12,229 bases of DNA. Origin: Dehalococcoidia bacterium (GTDB lineage Bacteria; Chloroflexota; Dehalococcoidia; UBA2979). Positions within the stretch are counted from its first letter, which is position 1; the number at the start of each line of letters is the position of its first letter. Positions 1 through 6,115 of the stretch are shown in pieces. Below the pieces are notes generated by a model, which was not told where the DNA came from, did no database searches, and was given only the letters and a program-made list of their open reading frames with translations. The DNA lies in the NCBI GenBank assembly GCA_018700215.1, contig JABIST010000235.1, positions 1 through 12,229 of the forward strand. The letters are read 5' to 3'. A program made the translations under genes and the position numbers.

Positions 1-2897
1 ACATGGAATGGGATTGCGCCGTTCCAAGGAGAAATCGCGGTCAGCACCGAAGGGGCGAGGTCCGTCGCCTGTATTCGGTAGCAACTCTCGGCGGCGGCAG
101 CCAGGGCACCCAGGTTGTCTCCGTCGGGGTCGAGCGTCGCGAAGTTGCCTTGAACCATCATTTGGAGATCAGAATGAGCTCGATCCGACTCATTCAGCAT
201 GACCCGGAGGAGTGACGCCAGGGCGACGTCGGGGCCTGACGGGTTCATGATTTCGTGCAACTGGAACATGTCGCGCAGCTCAGCAAGATTCTCAGCGGAG
301 GCGCCCTCAAGCATCCGCAACGACAACAGGCATGTTGCTGCGCCCACCGAATATGGGTTCCCAGGGTCTGCCTGCGCGGCGATCCGATGAGTCTCTTCAA
401 GAGCTTCCCTGGCGTCAGAGAACCTGCCCGTTAGGACGTCCGCCATCGCTTGTGTGAGCGATAGCGAGGCGACGGGCATTGCATCACTAGAAACCTCGCT
501 CCGAGAGTGCTGCGCTGCGGTGAGCTCGGCTACAGCCTGGTCGTGCTCTCCTCTCGATACGTACTCTCTCATCAAGCCGATATGGGCTTGCATAGCCGAC
601 GTCGGCTCACCCGCGTCGGCGAGTCGGGCCGCTTCGACCAACAATGAAAGCCGCTTAGCGGACTGTTCAGGGCGCCAAAACTGGTTCGCGTCCGCGCGGA
701 GGACGTACGAGAGGGTTGAGGGGTCTCCGAGTCGGCGTGCCATGGCTAGCGCGTCCTGTCCGATCGAAGGCGCCTGCTGCCGAAGCACATTGGTATGCGG
801 CAGGTACTGGACGAAAATGGCGGTCTGCGCGAGGAGTCGGGCCCGACCGATCGAATCAGTCCGCGGCAGTTTGTCCCGGGCTATATCGATCAGCTCGTTC
901 CCGTCGTCCGACCCGATATCCGCGCCATGACCGACCTGGGTTAGGGCTGCGAAGTATGAACCCATTGCTTCGGTGAGCGACTTGTCGTCTCCTGATGCTT
1001 CAGCGACTGGTATCGCGCGACGCAGCCAACTCGCAGCCTCTCCTTGCATCCCTTCGACACTCAGGGCGCTTCCGAACTGGATCATCAGCTCGAGACGTCC
1101 GGCCCGCAGTGGAGAACCCTCCATAGTCACCTGCCGTTCGCGAGGATCCTCGTGTGAACTCCACTCAAGCGCGGCGCGGGCGTTGTCGAGTTCGGGCACT
1201 AGGCGGAGTCTTGGAGCCTCCGACGCGTAGTCGGAGGCTTTCCCACCAGAAGCGAGTCGCGCGCACCACTCGAAATGGCGCTCGCGCGTCTCAGTCTCGT
1301 CGTCGGCCTTGATCAGCTGCTCGAGGGCGTACTCGCGAATCGATTCGAGGAACGCGAACCGCCGTGTCCCCTCTGATGCGACCGCTGCAACGAGAGACTT
1401 CTCAACAAGATTCGCGAGCAGGTCGGGCACGCCACCGGCGGCGAGCTCGTCGTCGCCACAGACTGCCTCGGCAGCGTGAATCGTCCAGCCGCCGACGAAG
1501 ACGCTCAGGCGTCGGAACAAGGTCCGTTCATTCTCCTCGAGCAGCTCGTGACTCCAGTCGATCGTGCCTCGCAGTGTCTGCTGTCTTGGGAGTGCCGTGC
1601 GATCGCCACGGGTGAGGAGATCGAAACCGCGGTCAATCCGGTCGGCCAGCTCACCGATGGAAAAGATGCCCAAACGCGCCGCTGCCAGTTCAAGCGCCAA
1701 CGGAATCCCATCCAACCGCCTACAGATGCGGGCGATCGCGAAGGCGTTTCCATCCGATAGCTCGAACGCCTGCTCGGCCTCACGAGCGCGCTCGATGAAC
1801 AACCTGGCGGCTGCTGCCCGCGATACCTGACTGGCAGTGATCTTAGGAGACAGGTCTGGGGACGTGAGCGACGGGATGCGCCAGACGAGCTCCCCGGCGA
1901 TGTGCAGCGGTTCGCGGCTGGTGGTGACGATCTTCAACCCGGGAGCGCTGCGCAGCAATTTCGCCGAGAGCGCCGCAGCCGCTGCGACAAGATGCTCGCA
2001 GTTATCGAGCACGAGCAGCAATTCGCTGGATTCGAGATGGGAGACGATCGAGTCTTCGAGCGATTGTCCTTGGTCGCGAACTCCCAGCGCCCGGGCGACA
2101 GCGAATGGGAGCGCTTCAGGATCTGAGGTCGGGGCGAGTTCTGTGAACCATACGCCATCTTCGAAGTCCGCGATCACGGCACTGGCGAGCTGGAGCGCAA
2201 GTCTCGTCTTCCCGGCGCCACCGCTGCCGGTGAGGGTGACCAGTCGATGGGAACGCAGCTTCTCCTGCAGCTCAGCCAGCTCCGCCTCGCGGCCGATGAA
2301 TTCGGTGGGTTGCACAGGCAGGTTGTGGCGCTGAGTGTCGAGCGAACGCAGTGGTGGTAAGTCCGCCAGCAGTTCGGGGCTGGTGAGTTGGAAGACCGCT
2401 TCGGGTTCGTTGAGGTCCTTCAACCGATGCTGCCCCATTGACACGAGACTGCAACCGGCAGGGAGTGACGCACGAGAGAGGCCGGCCGCGACGGAAGAGA
2501 GCAAGATCTGGCCTCCGTGGCCGATCGCACGGAGGCGCGCGGCGCGGTTCACGGTCGGCCCGTAGTAGTCCCCGTCGCGGAGTTGGGCTGTACCGGTGTG
2601 GATCGCCATCCGCACACGGAGCGGCGTCGAACCCCAGTCGTGCTCTGCGAGCGCGTATTGGGCCTGCACCGCAGCCGCGACTGCGTTCGCGGCAGTTGAG
2701 AACACGGCGAAGAGGCTGTCACCTTCGCCCTTACTCTTGATCACGGCTCCGTCGTGCGCCTCGACCGCGGCCGTCAGCAGGTCGTCGTGTTCGCCGAGCG
2801 CTTGGCGCATCGCGTCAGACTCCGCCTCCCAGAGCCGGGTGCTGCCCTCGACGTCGGTGAGGAGGAAGGTGACTTCGCCCGTTGGTAGTTCGTTCAT
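1..2897 (-). CDS. Class III adenylate/guanylate cyclase fused to a STAND (NB-ARC-like) ATPase and helical repeats; 3' end beyond the window
   Basis: The reverse frame is open from ATG 2897 to the left edge, giving 965 visible residues and no stop, so the C terminus is missing. Residues 1-165 form a class III nucleotidyl cyclase domain. FLLTDVEGSTRLW holds metal ligand D15, KGEGDSLFAVF holds D60, and YYGPTVNRAARL holds the transition-state pair N117/R121, so it looks catalytically competent for making cAMP or cGMP. A P-loop GSGGAGKT (about 224-231), Walker B LLLVLD (D298), DNCEHL and GIPLAL (about 397-402) mark a STAND-type NTPase of the predicted-ATPase/AfsR-MalT kind. From about residue 560 the sequence is alanine-rich and helical, as in TPR arrays. 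It is probably a cytosolic signal protein whose ATPase/TPR part gates the cyclase (inference). GTG 2898-2900 lies directly upstream in frame and is an alternative start. A TACCAT -10 box sits 7 nt from that GTG and no Shine-Dalgarno is visible. Confidence 0.9.
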   Translation of the reverse strand, partial: MNELPTGEVTFLLTDVEGSTRLWEAESDAMRQALGEHDDLLTAAVEAHDGAVIKSKGEGDSLFAVFSTAANAVAAAVQAQYALAEHDWGSTPLRVRMAIHTGTAQLRDGDYYGPTVNRAARLRAIGHGGQILLSSVAAGLSRASLPAGCSLVSMGQHRLKDLNEPEAVFQLTSPELLADLPPLRSLDTQRHNLPVQPTEFIGREAELAELQEKLRSHRLVTLTGSGGAGKTRLALQLASAVIADFEDGVWFTELAPTSDPEALPFAVARALGVRDQGQSLEDSIVSHLESSELLLVLDNCEHLVAAAAALSAKLLRSAPGLKIVTTSREPLHIAGELVWRIPSLTSPDLSPKITASQVSRAAAARLFIERAREAEQAFELSDGNAFAIARICRRLDGIPLALELAAARLGIFSIGELADRIDRGFDLLTRGDRTALPRQQTLRGTIDWSHELLEENERTLFRRLSVFVGGWTIHAAEAVCGDDELAAGGVPDLLANLVEKSLVAAVASEGTRRFAFLESIREYALEQLIKADDETETRERHFEWCARLASGGKASDYASEAPRLRLVPELDNARAALEWSSHEDPRERQVTMEGSPLRAGRLELMIQFGSALSVEGMQGEAASWLRRAIPVAEASGDDKSLTEAMGSYFAALTQVGHGADIGSDDGNELIDIARDKLPRTDSIGRARLLAQTAIFVQYLPHTNVLRQQAPSIGQDALAMARRLGDPSTLSYVLRADANQFWRPEQSAKRLSLLVEAARLADAGEPTSAMQAHIGLMREYVSRGEHDQAVAELTAAQHSRSEVSSDAMPVASLSLTQAMADVLTGRFSDAREALEETHRIAAQADPGNPYSVGAATCLLSLRMLEGASAENLAELRDMFQLHEIMNPSGPDVALASLLRVMLNESDRAHSDLQMMVQGNFATLDPDGDNLGALAAAAESCYRIQATDLAPSVLTAISPWNGAIPFH

Positions 2898-2907
2898 CAC
2901 GCGCGAG

Positions 2908-2913
2908 ATGGTA
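2908..2913 (-). promoter_or_regulatory. Candidate -10 box (TACCAT) of the cyclase/ATPase gene
   Basis: TACCAT on the minus strand fits the TANNNT -10 pattern. It ends 7 nt before GTG 2900 and 10 nt before ATG 2897. No purine-rich ribosome binding site lies between, so a leaderless or nearly leaderless mRNA is likely. I could not see a clear -35 element. Confidence 0.4.
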
Positions 2914-2968
2914 GCAGTGTGGTGGTGCGGTCCGAGCGGGCGACCTGCGCTCGCGTTGGTGCCTTCTG

Positions 2969-3004
2969 AGATCAGTCACTCCTATAAGATCAGTCACTCC
3001 TATA
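2969..3004. repeat. Perfect 18-bp tandem direct repeat in the cyclase/permease divergent region
   Basis: The unit AGATCAGTCACTCCTATA occurs at 2969-2986 and again at 2987-3004 with no mismatch and no spacer. Each copy ends in a TATA-rich, -10-like string: TATAAG at 2983 and TATAGT at 3001. It is noticeably more AT-rich than its surroundings. It could be a duplicated regulator site or promoter element for the permease gene, or a chance slippage duplication. Confidence 0.85.
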
Positions 3005-3006
3005 GT
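3001..3006 (+). promoter_or_regulatory. Possible -10 box (TATAGT) of the permease gene
   Basis: TATAGT differs from TATAAT at one base and lies 28 nt before the first candidate permease ATG (3034). It overlaps the end of the second 18-bp tandem repeat copy. The -35 region, inside the first repeat copy, is a poor match, so this is a weak call. Confidence 0.3.
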
Positions 3007-3072
3007 GGTGCGTATCTGGACCTCCGCTCACAGATGCAGGTGGAAATGATCGATCAGAGGCGTGACCCTTCA

Positions 3073-4011
3073 ATGTCTGGTCCGAGCGGTTTCTACGGTC
3101 AAGCCTGGCTCCGACTGAAGGCCGACCGTGCGGCGATGATCTCGCTGACTGCAATCGTCTGCCTGATGGTGGTCGCGGTGTTTGCTGACGTGATCGCCCC
3201 GTACGGCACTTCGGAACAGTTGCTCACGCCACCGTCCACAACAGCTGCCAGTGGGCCGCTTGCCGCACGCGACACGGGCAAGTACGAAACTCCGACCGCG
3301 GATCATCTCTTCGGTACCGATGCCCTGGGACGGGACATCTTCAGTCGAACGGTCGTCGGGCTGCGTATCTCCTTGTCGGCCGCCATCTTCGCGATCGTGG
3401 CCGTCACCTTGCTCGGCGTCGTGATCGGCACCATCTCCGCAGCCGGACCGCCCATCGTTGATCGACTGCTGATGCGGATCACGGACGTCGCCTTCGCGTT
3501 CCCGGGGCTGCTGCTGATCATTCTGCTGCGCTCGGTGTTCGGCACGGAGATCTTCGGACGCGACAGTATCTTTGGCCTTGAAGCGAGTGTCTTGCTTCTG
3601 TTTCTCGCGATCTCGCTCACGGCATGGCCTGCAATGGCTCGCGTCGTCCGCGGCCAGCTGCTCTCGATCCGAGAGACGGAGTACACGGAGGCCGCGATCT
3701 CACTTGGCGCCTCGAAGACGCGAATCGCTGTGCGCCATTGGCTGCCCAATGCAATGGGACCGGTCATTGTCCACACAACATTCTTGGTACCCGAGGCGAT
3801 ATTCGCGGAGGCGGCCCTCTCATTCATCGGCGTCGGCGTTAGCCCGCCGACGCCGAGCCTGGGGGTCCTGATCAATGAGCACTTTCGGTTCGTGAGCATC
3901 ACCTGGAGCGGTCTGTTCTTTCCGACGACGGTTCTCGCGATCCTGTTCATCGCCTTCAACTTCTTCGGCGACGGGCTGCGCGACGCGCTGGACCCTCGCT
4001 CAAAACGCTAG
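3073..4011 (+). CDS. ABC transporter permease, DppC/OppC type (peptide/nickel family)
   Basis: This is the inner-membrane permease of a BPD-type ABC importer for peptides, nickel or related solutes. With ATG 3073 it has 312 residues, the usual DppC/OppC length. It starts with a cytoplasmic stretch and a first membrane helix (about residues 23-45), followed by the family motif HLFGTDALGRDIFSR and further hydrophobic helices. The cytoplasmic EAA loop EAAISLGASKTR begins at E206 and is followed by HWLPNAMGP, and the C terminus FFGDGLRDALDPR is typical and complete. In-frame ATGs at 3034 and 3046 are possible starts; AGGTGG lies close before 3046 and AGAGG lies 12 nt before 3073. The frame stays open far upstream only because it runs antisense to the cyclase gene. 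No DppB partner, substrate-binding protein or ATPase gene lies nearby in the window, so the substrate cannot be inferred from context. Confidence 0.9.
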   Translation: MSGPSGFYGQAWLRLKADRAAMISLTAIVCLMVVAVFADVIAPYGTSEQLLTPPSTTAASGPLAARDTGKYETPTADHLFGTDALGRDIFSRTVVGLRISLSAAIFAIVAVTLLGVVIGTISAAGPPIVDRLLMRITDVAFAFPGLLLIILLRSVFGTEIFGRDSIFGLEASVLLLFLAISLTAWPAMARVVRGQLLSIRETEYTEAAISLGASKTRIAVRHWLPNAMGPVIVHTTFLVPEAIFAEAALSFIGVGVSPPTPSLGVLINEHFRFVSITWSGLFFPTTVLAILFIAFNFFGDGLRDALDPRSKR

Positions 4012-4094
4012 ACCGCAACTGGCAAGGAGCTAGGCCACTCGTCACGCTCAGGCAGTTGTACCGTCACGATGACCAGCTCGTGTGACCAGGTCTA

Positions 4095-4156
4095 GCCCGT
4101 TCCGGGCTTGGTTGACGCTTCGCGGCTGTTTGTGGGGTTGGCTGTGGTGAAGGCGG
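4095..4156. repeat. Dispersed hairpin repeat, copy A
   Basis: It begins with GCCCGTTCCGGGC, a 5-bp perfect stem with a TTC loop, and continues with a conserved flank (CGCTTCGCGGCTGTTTGTGG) through the GCTGTGGTGAAGGC string. It closely matches copies B (4234), C (6034) and D (6669). It stands between convergent genes and could act as a bidirectional terminator, although it has no T-tract. Confidence 0.8.
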
Positions 4157-4160
4157 CGGG

Positions 4161-4229
4161 TCAGTTGTTGTCGTAGGCGGCGGCGACGAGGACGCGGTCT
4201 GCGAGGCCGGCGATTTCTTCGCGGGCGGG
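4161..4229 (-). pseudogene. Isolated 3' tail of a MerR-like regulator gene (copy A)
   Basis: Read on the minus strand, this fragment encodes AREEIAGLADRVLV then AAAYDNN and a TGA stop. The intact regulator at 6737-7363 ends AREEIAGLADRVLV then GVAAAYDSN. The fragment therefore lacks two residues (GV) and has S changed to N. The reading frame and stop are preserved, but everything upstream is replaced by repeat copy B, so there is no start or HTH. It is best explained as the leftover end of a paralogous gene. Confidence 0.75.
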
Positions 4230-4233
4230 GGTG

Positions 4234-4293
4234 GGCCCGTTCCGGGCCTAGTGGACGCTTTGCGGCTGTTTGTGGGGTTAGCTGTGGTGAAGG
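4234..4293. repeat. Dispersed hairpin repeat, copy B
   Basis: It begins with GGCCCGTTCCGGGCC, a 6-bp perfect stem with a TTC loop, then TAGTGGACGCTTTGCGGC and the TGTTTGTGGGGTTAGC flank. It starts 140 bp after copy A, which makes A and B a tandem duplication of the element together with its attached gene tail. Its TAGTGG extension is shared with copy C at the end of the tetR-like gene. Confidence 0.82.
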
Positions 4294-4300
4294 CCGAGCA

Positions 4301-4414
4301 TCAGTTGTTGTCTTAGGCGGCGGCGACGAGGACGAGGACGCGGTCTGCGAGGCTAGCGATTTCTTCGCGGGGGGCGGGCGGAGGGTTGTTTGGCGGGTTC
4401 GTCGAGGGAGCGGG
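4301..4414 (-). pseudogene. Degraded 3' portion of a MerR-like regulator gene (copy B)
   Basis: On the minus strand it reads a decayed version of RSLDETAKQ, then directly REEIASLADRVLVLVAAA followed by a TAA at 4313-4315 where the intact gene has a Tyr codon. The original DNN-TGA end still follows at 4301. Compared with the gene at 6737-7363 it has lost about 30-35 bp between the two blocks and gained an in-frame stop. It retains more of the gene than copy A but has no HTH or start. Confidence 0.75.
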
Positions 4415-4455
4415 GGGAGCCGGGTCGAGCTGACCCGGCGTCCCGCCGCGAGGGG

Positions 4456-5289
4456 CTAGACGGTGACTTCGGCGCGGGATTCGTCGCCGGTGATCTGGGC
4501 CATCATTTGCATGAGAGCTTCCTGGTCCGGGCCGACCCAGGGGGTGGCGTTCGGGGCGGTGGCGAGCGTGCCGAGGAGCCGTTCGTTCATGCCTCGGGCG
4601 GCCGGGAGGTGGCTGCTGAGGATCAACTCGGGGTCCATCTGGCGGATCGCGTTGAGGCTGGCGGCGAAGGTGGTGGAGTCGACCTTGTGGAGCCAGGGCG
4701 AGTCGATGGTGGCCCAGAGGAGCTGGCCGGCTTCGAGATCTGCCTGTGCGATGTCGCCGGCGGCTTCGGCCTGGCCGGGCAGGAGTGCGCCGAAGCAGTC
4801 TGAGCTGAAGAAGGCCTTGGACTTGCTGTCGTAGAGGCCGGCGGTGTCCGCAGCATCGAAGGAGGGGGGCTGGACCGAGGTGAGTGTGCGGTCGCCGATA
4901 TCGAGGCTCTGGCCGGGGTTGAGGAGGTAGACGCGGTCCATGGGGAGCGGGCTGAAGACGCTCATCCGTCCGACGGTGAGGAAGGTGGTGACGACTTTGG
5001 CGTCCGGCGCTTCCTTGAGGATCTGTTGGACGCTGCCGACGTGGTCCATATCGGCATGGGTGATCCAGATCCACTTGAGGTCGGCGGGGTCGATGACGCT
5101 GCGGAGCGAGTCCATGAAGTGCTCAGTGGAATCGGCACCATCGCCATCGAGCGGTGAGCCGGTGTCGATCAGGACTGGCTGCTCACCCTTGATGACGAAA
5201 GCGTTGATGGGAAGGCTTCCGAATCCGGGGATCGGGAAGTACATCGGAAGGACGTCGATGTCGGCGGCGGCTTTGTAGGTCTGCTCCAT
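4456..5289 (-). CDS. Metallo-beta-lactamase-fold protein, diiron ODP-like
   Basis: This 277-residue protein has an MBL fold: VLIDTGSP strand motif (D42), a metal site THADMDHVG (H78, D80, D82, H83), the bridging-Asp motif SSDCFG (D164) and a late His in LSSHLPAARG. The canonical HxHxDH is HxDxDH here. An acidic residue at that place recalls the oxygen-binding diiron domain of flavodiiron proteins (HxExDH), as does the PPSFDAADTAGLYD stretch. The flavodoxin domain of those proteins is absent, and so is any signal peptide, so it is probably cytosolic. The substrate is unknown; oxygen/NO handling or hydrolysis are both possible. AGGAG lies about 7 nt before ATG 5289, which fixes the start. It is transcribed divergently from a TetR-family gene with operator-like sites between them, so repression by that protein is likely (inference). 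Confidence 0.87.
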   Translation of the reverse strand: MEQTYKAAADIDVLPMYFPIPGFGSLPINAFVIKGEQPVLIDTGSPLDGDGADSTEHFMDSLRSVIDPADLKWIWITHADMDHVGSVQQILKEAPDAKVVTTFLTVGRMSVFSPLPMDRVYLLNPGQSLDIGDRTLTSVQPPSFDAADTAGLYDSKSKAFFSSDCFGALLPGQAEAAGDIAQADLEAGQLLWATIDSPWLHKVDSTTFAASLNAIRQMDPELILSSHLPAARGMNERLLGTLATAPNATPWVGPDQEALMQMMAQITGDESRAEVTV

Positions 5290-5336
5290 GGGTCTGTCTC
5301 CTGTGTGGTGGTGTGGCTCGTACTGGCTTGATTAAT

Positions 5337-5352
5337 CGAACATTGCTGTTCG
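5337..5352. promoter_or_regulatory. Operator-like inverted repeat O1 (MBL/tetR intergenic region)
   Basis: CGAACATTGCTGTTCG is an inverted repeat with perfect 6-bp arms (CGAACA/TGTTCG) and a 4-bp centre. It sits just downstream of a TTGACA (5384-5389, minus strand) plus 17-bp spacer plus TATCGC arrangement that could be the MBL promoter. This position suits repression by the divergent TetR-family protein. Confidence 0.6.
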
Positions 5353-5391
5353 ACGGAATGGCGATAGTGGCGGTGGCGGCGCTTGTCAATA

Positions 5392-5419
5392 TTGATTGCA
5401 CATCTCTGTTCGTTGTAAT
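5392..5419 (+). promoter_or_regulatory. tetR-like gene promoter containing operator-like site O2
   Basis: TTGATT (5392-5397), a 16-bp spacer and TGTAAT (5414-5419) form a plausible sigma-70 promoter. TGTAAT ends 8 nt before ATG 5428, which suggests a leaderless mRNA. The spacer holds ACATCTCTGTTCG (5400-5412), which matches O1 (ACATTGCTGTTCG) except at two bases and lies exactly 60 bp from it. A site between -35 and -10 fits autorepression. Confidence 0.55.
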
Positions 5420-5427
5420 GTAGTGCG

Positions 5428-6051
5428 ATGGAATCGAAGGACGGACGCGGCGCCTTAGAAGTGGCTTCGAAGTCTTCATCGCGTGGCTACCGGATGCGGA
5501 AGCGGCGGGAGGACGTTGAGGAGACGCGCCAGCGGATTGTGGACGCGGCGGTGGAGTTGCACGGCTCGGTGGGGCCGGCGCAGACGACGATCTCGGCGAT
5601 CGCGGAGTTGGCGGGGGTGCAGCGCTCCACGCTGTACCGCCACTTCGCGGACGAGGTGGCGGTGTTCGGAGCGTGCTCGAGCCAGTGGTTCGAAGATCAT
5701 CCGTGGCCGGCGGCGTCGGCCTGGGAGATGGTGGCGGACCCGGTGGAGCGGCTGGGCGTGGCGCTGCGTGAGCTGTATGGGTACTACGATGTGAACCGGG
5801 CGATGCTGGGCAATGTGGTTCGCGATATGGCGGCGATGCCGCCGTTCGTGGAGGAGCTGATGCGGGCGCAGGTGAGCGCGACGCACGAGGCGTTGATGGC
5901 GCCGTGGCCGGTGGAGGCGGACCGGGAGCGGCTCTTTGCGGCGGTGTGGCTGGCGATCGATTTCCGGGCATGGCAGTCGTTGGACGAGGCGGGGCTGACC
6001 GCGGACGCGGCAGCGGAGCTGATGACGTCGCTGGGCCCGTTCCGGGCCTAG
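5428..6051 (+). CDS. TetR/AcrR-family transcriptional regulator
   Basis: The 207-residue protein has the standard TetR layout. Helix 1 (EETRQRIVDAAVELH, about 31-45) is followed by the HTH TTISAIAELAGVQRSTLYRHF (about 53-73), and then a helical ligand-binding domain of normal length. A basic stretch RMRKRRED precedes the HTH. ATG 5428 is chosen because a TGTAAT -10 box lies 8 nt upstream; ATG 5494 (residue 23) would also leave the full HTH. It is divergent from the MBL-fold gene, and two similar operator-like sites lie in the gap, so it probably represses both its own gene and the MBL gene. The ligand is unknown. The last codons (GPFRA and the TAG stop) lie inside dispersed repeat copy C, so the C terminus appears to have been set by the repeat. 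Confidence 0.9.
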   Translation: MESKDGRGALEVASKSSSRGYRMRKRREDVEETRQRIVDAAVELHGSVGPAQTTISAIAELAGVQRSTLYRHFADEVAVFGACSSQWFEDHPWPAASAWEMVADPVERLGVALRELYGYYDVNRAMLGNVVRDMAAMPPFVEELMRAQVSATHEALMAPWPVEADRERLFAAVWLAIDFRAWQSLDEAGLTADAAAELMTSLGPFRA

Positions 6052-6080
6052 TGGGCGCTTCGCGGCTGTTTGTGTGGGTG
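6034..6080. repeat. Dispersed hairpin repeat, copy C (overlaps the tetR-like 3' end)
   Basis: GGCCCGTTCCGGGCCTAGTGG is followed by GCGCTTCGCGGCTGTTTGTG, nearly identical to copy B. The hairpin and TAG form the final codons and stop of the tetR-like gene. Unlike copies A, B and D, no regulator gene tail follows; homology fades near 6080, about 36 bp before the GNAT start codon. Confidence 0.82.
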
Positions 6081-6115
6081 GAGGCACCAGGTTCGGAGCA
6101 ACGGAACGAACGGGC

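Larger units (their letters stand above)
4012..4455. other. Gene-poor repeat zone between the permease and the MBL-fold gene
   Basis: This 444-bp stretch holds no intact gene. From 4012 to about 4094 I see nothing recognisable. From 4095 it consists of two tandem copies, offset by 140 bp, of a unit made of the GGCCCGTTCCGGGCC hairpin element plus the degraded 3' tail of a MerR-like regulator gene. The second copy peters out near 4415. The final 40 bp up to the MBL stop codon is G-rich and unremarkable. Confidence 0.75.

Noticed and set aside
2596..3033. A long in-frame extension upstream of the permease, giving a 471-residue protein
   Set aside because: This part runs antisense to the start of the cyclase gene and through the tandem repeat, and its sequence is low-complexity Ser/Arg/Ala text unlike any permease N terminus. 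DppC proteins are about 300 residues long.
4313..5074. Minus-strand open frame of about 253 codons overlapping the MBL gene
   Set aside because: Most of it is Pro/Arg/His-rich out-of-frame reading of the MBL gene. Only its last part, the regulator tail fragment, has meaning, and that is annotated as a pseudogene.
5337..5352. O1 as a LexA/SOS box
   Set aside because: GAAC and GTTC are separated by 6 bases instead of 4, and the site shares its sequence with O2 rather than with the dinB box.
6074..6115. GTG start for the GNAT gene
   Set aside because: It lies within dispersed repeat copy C and adds 14 residues that do not fit the family; ATG 6116 gives the normal N terminus.
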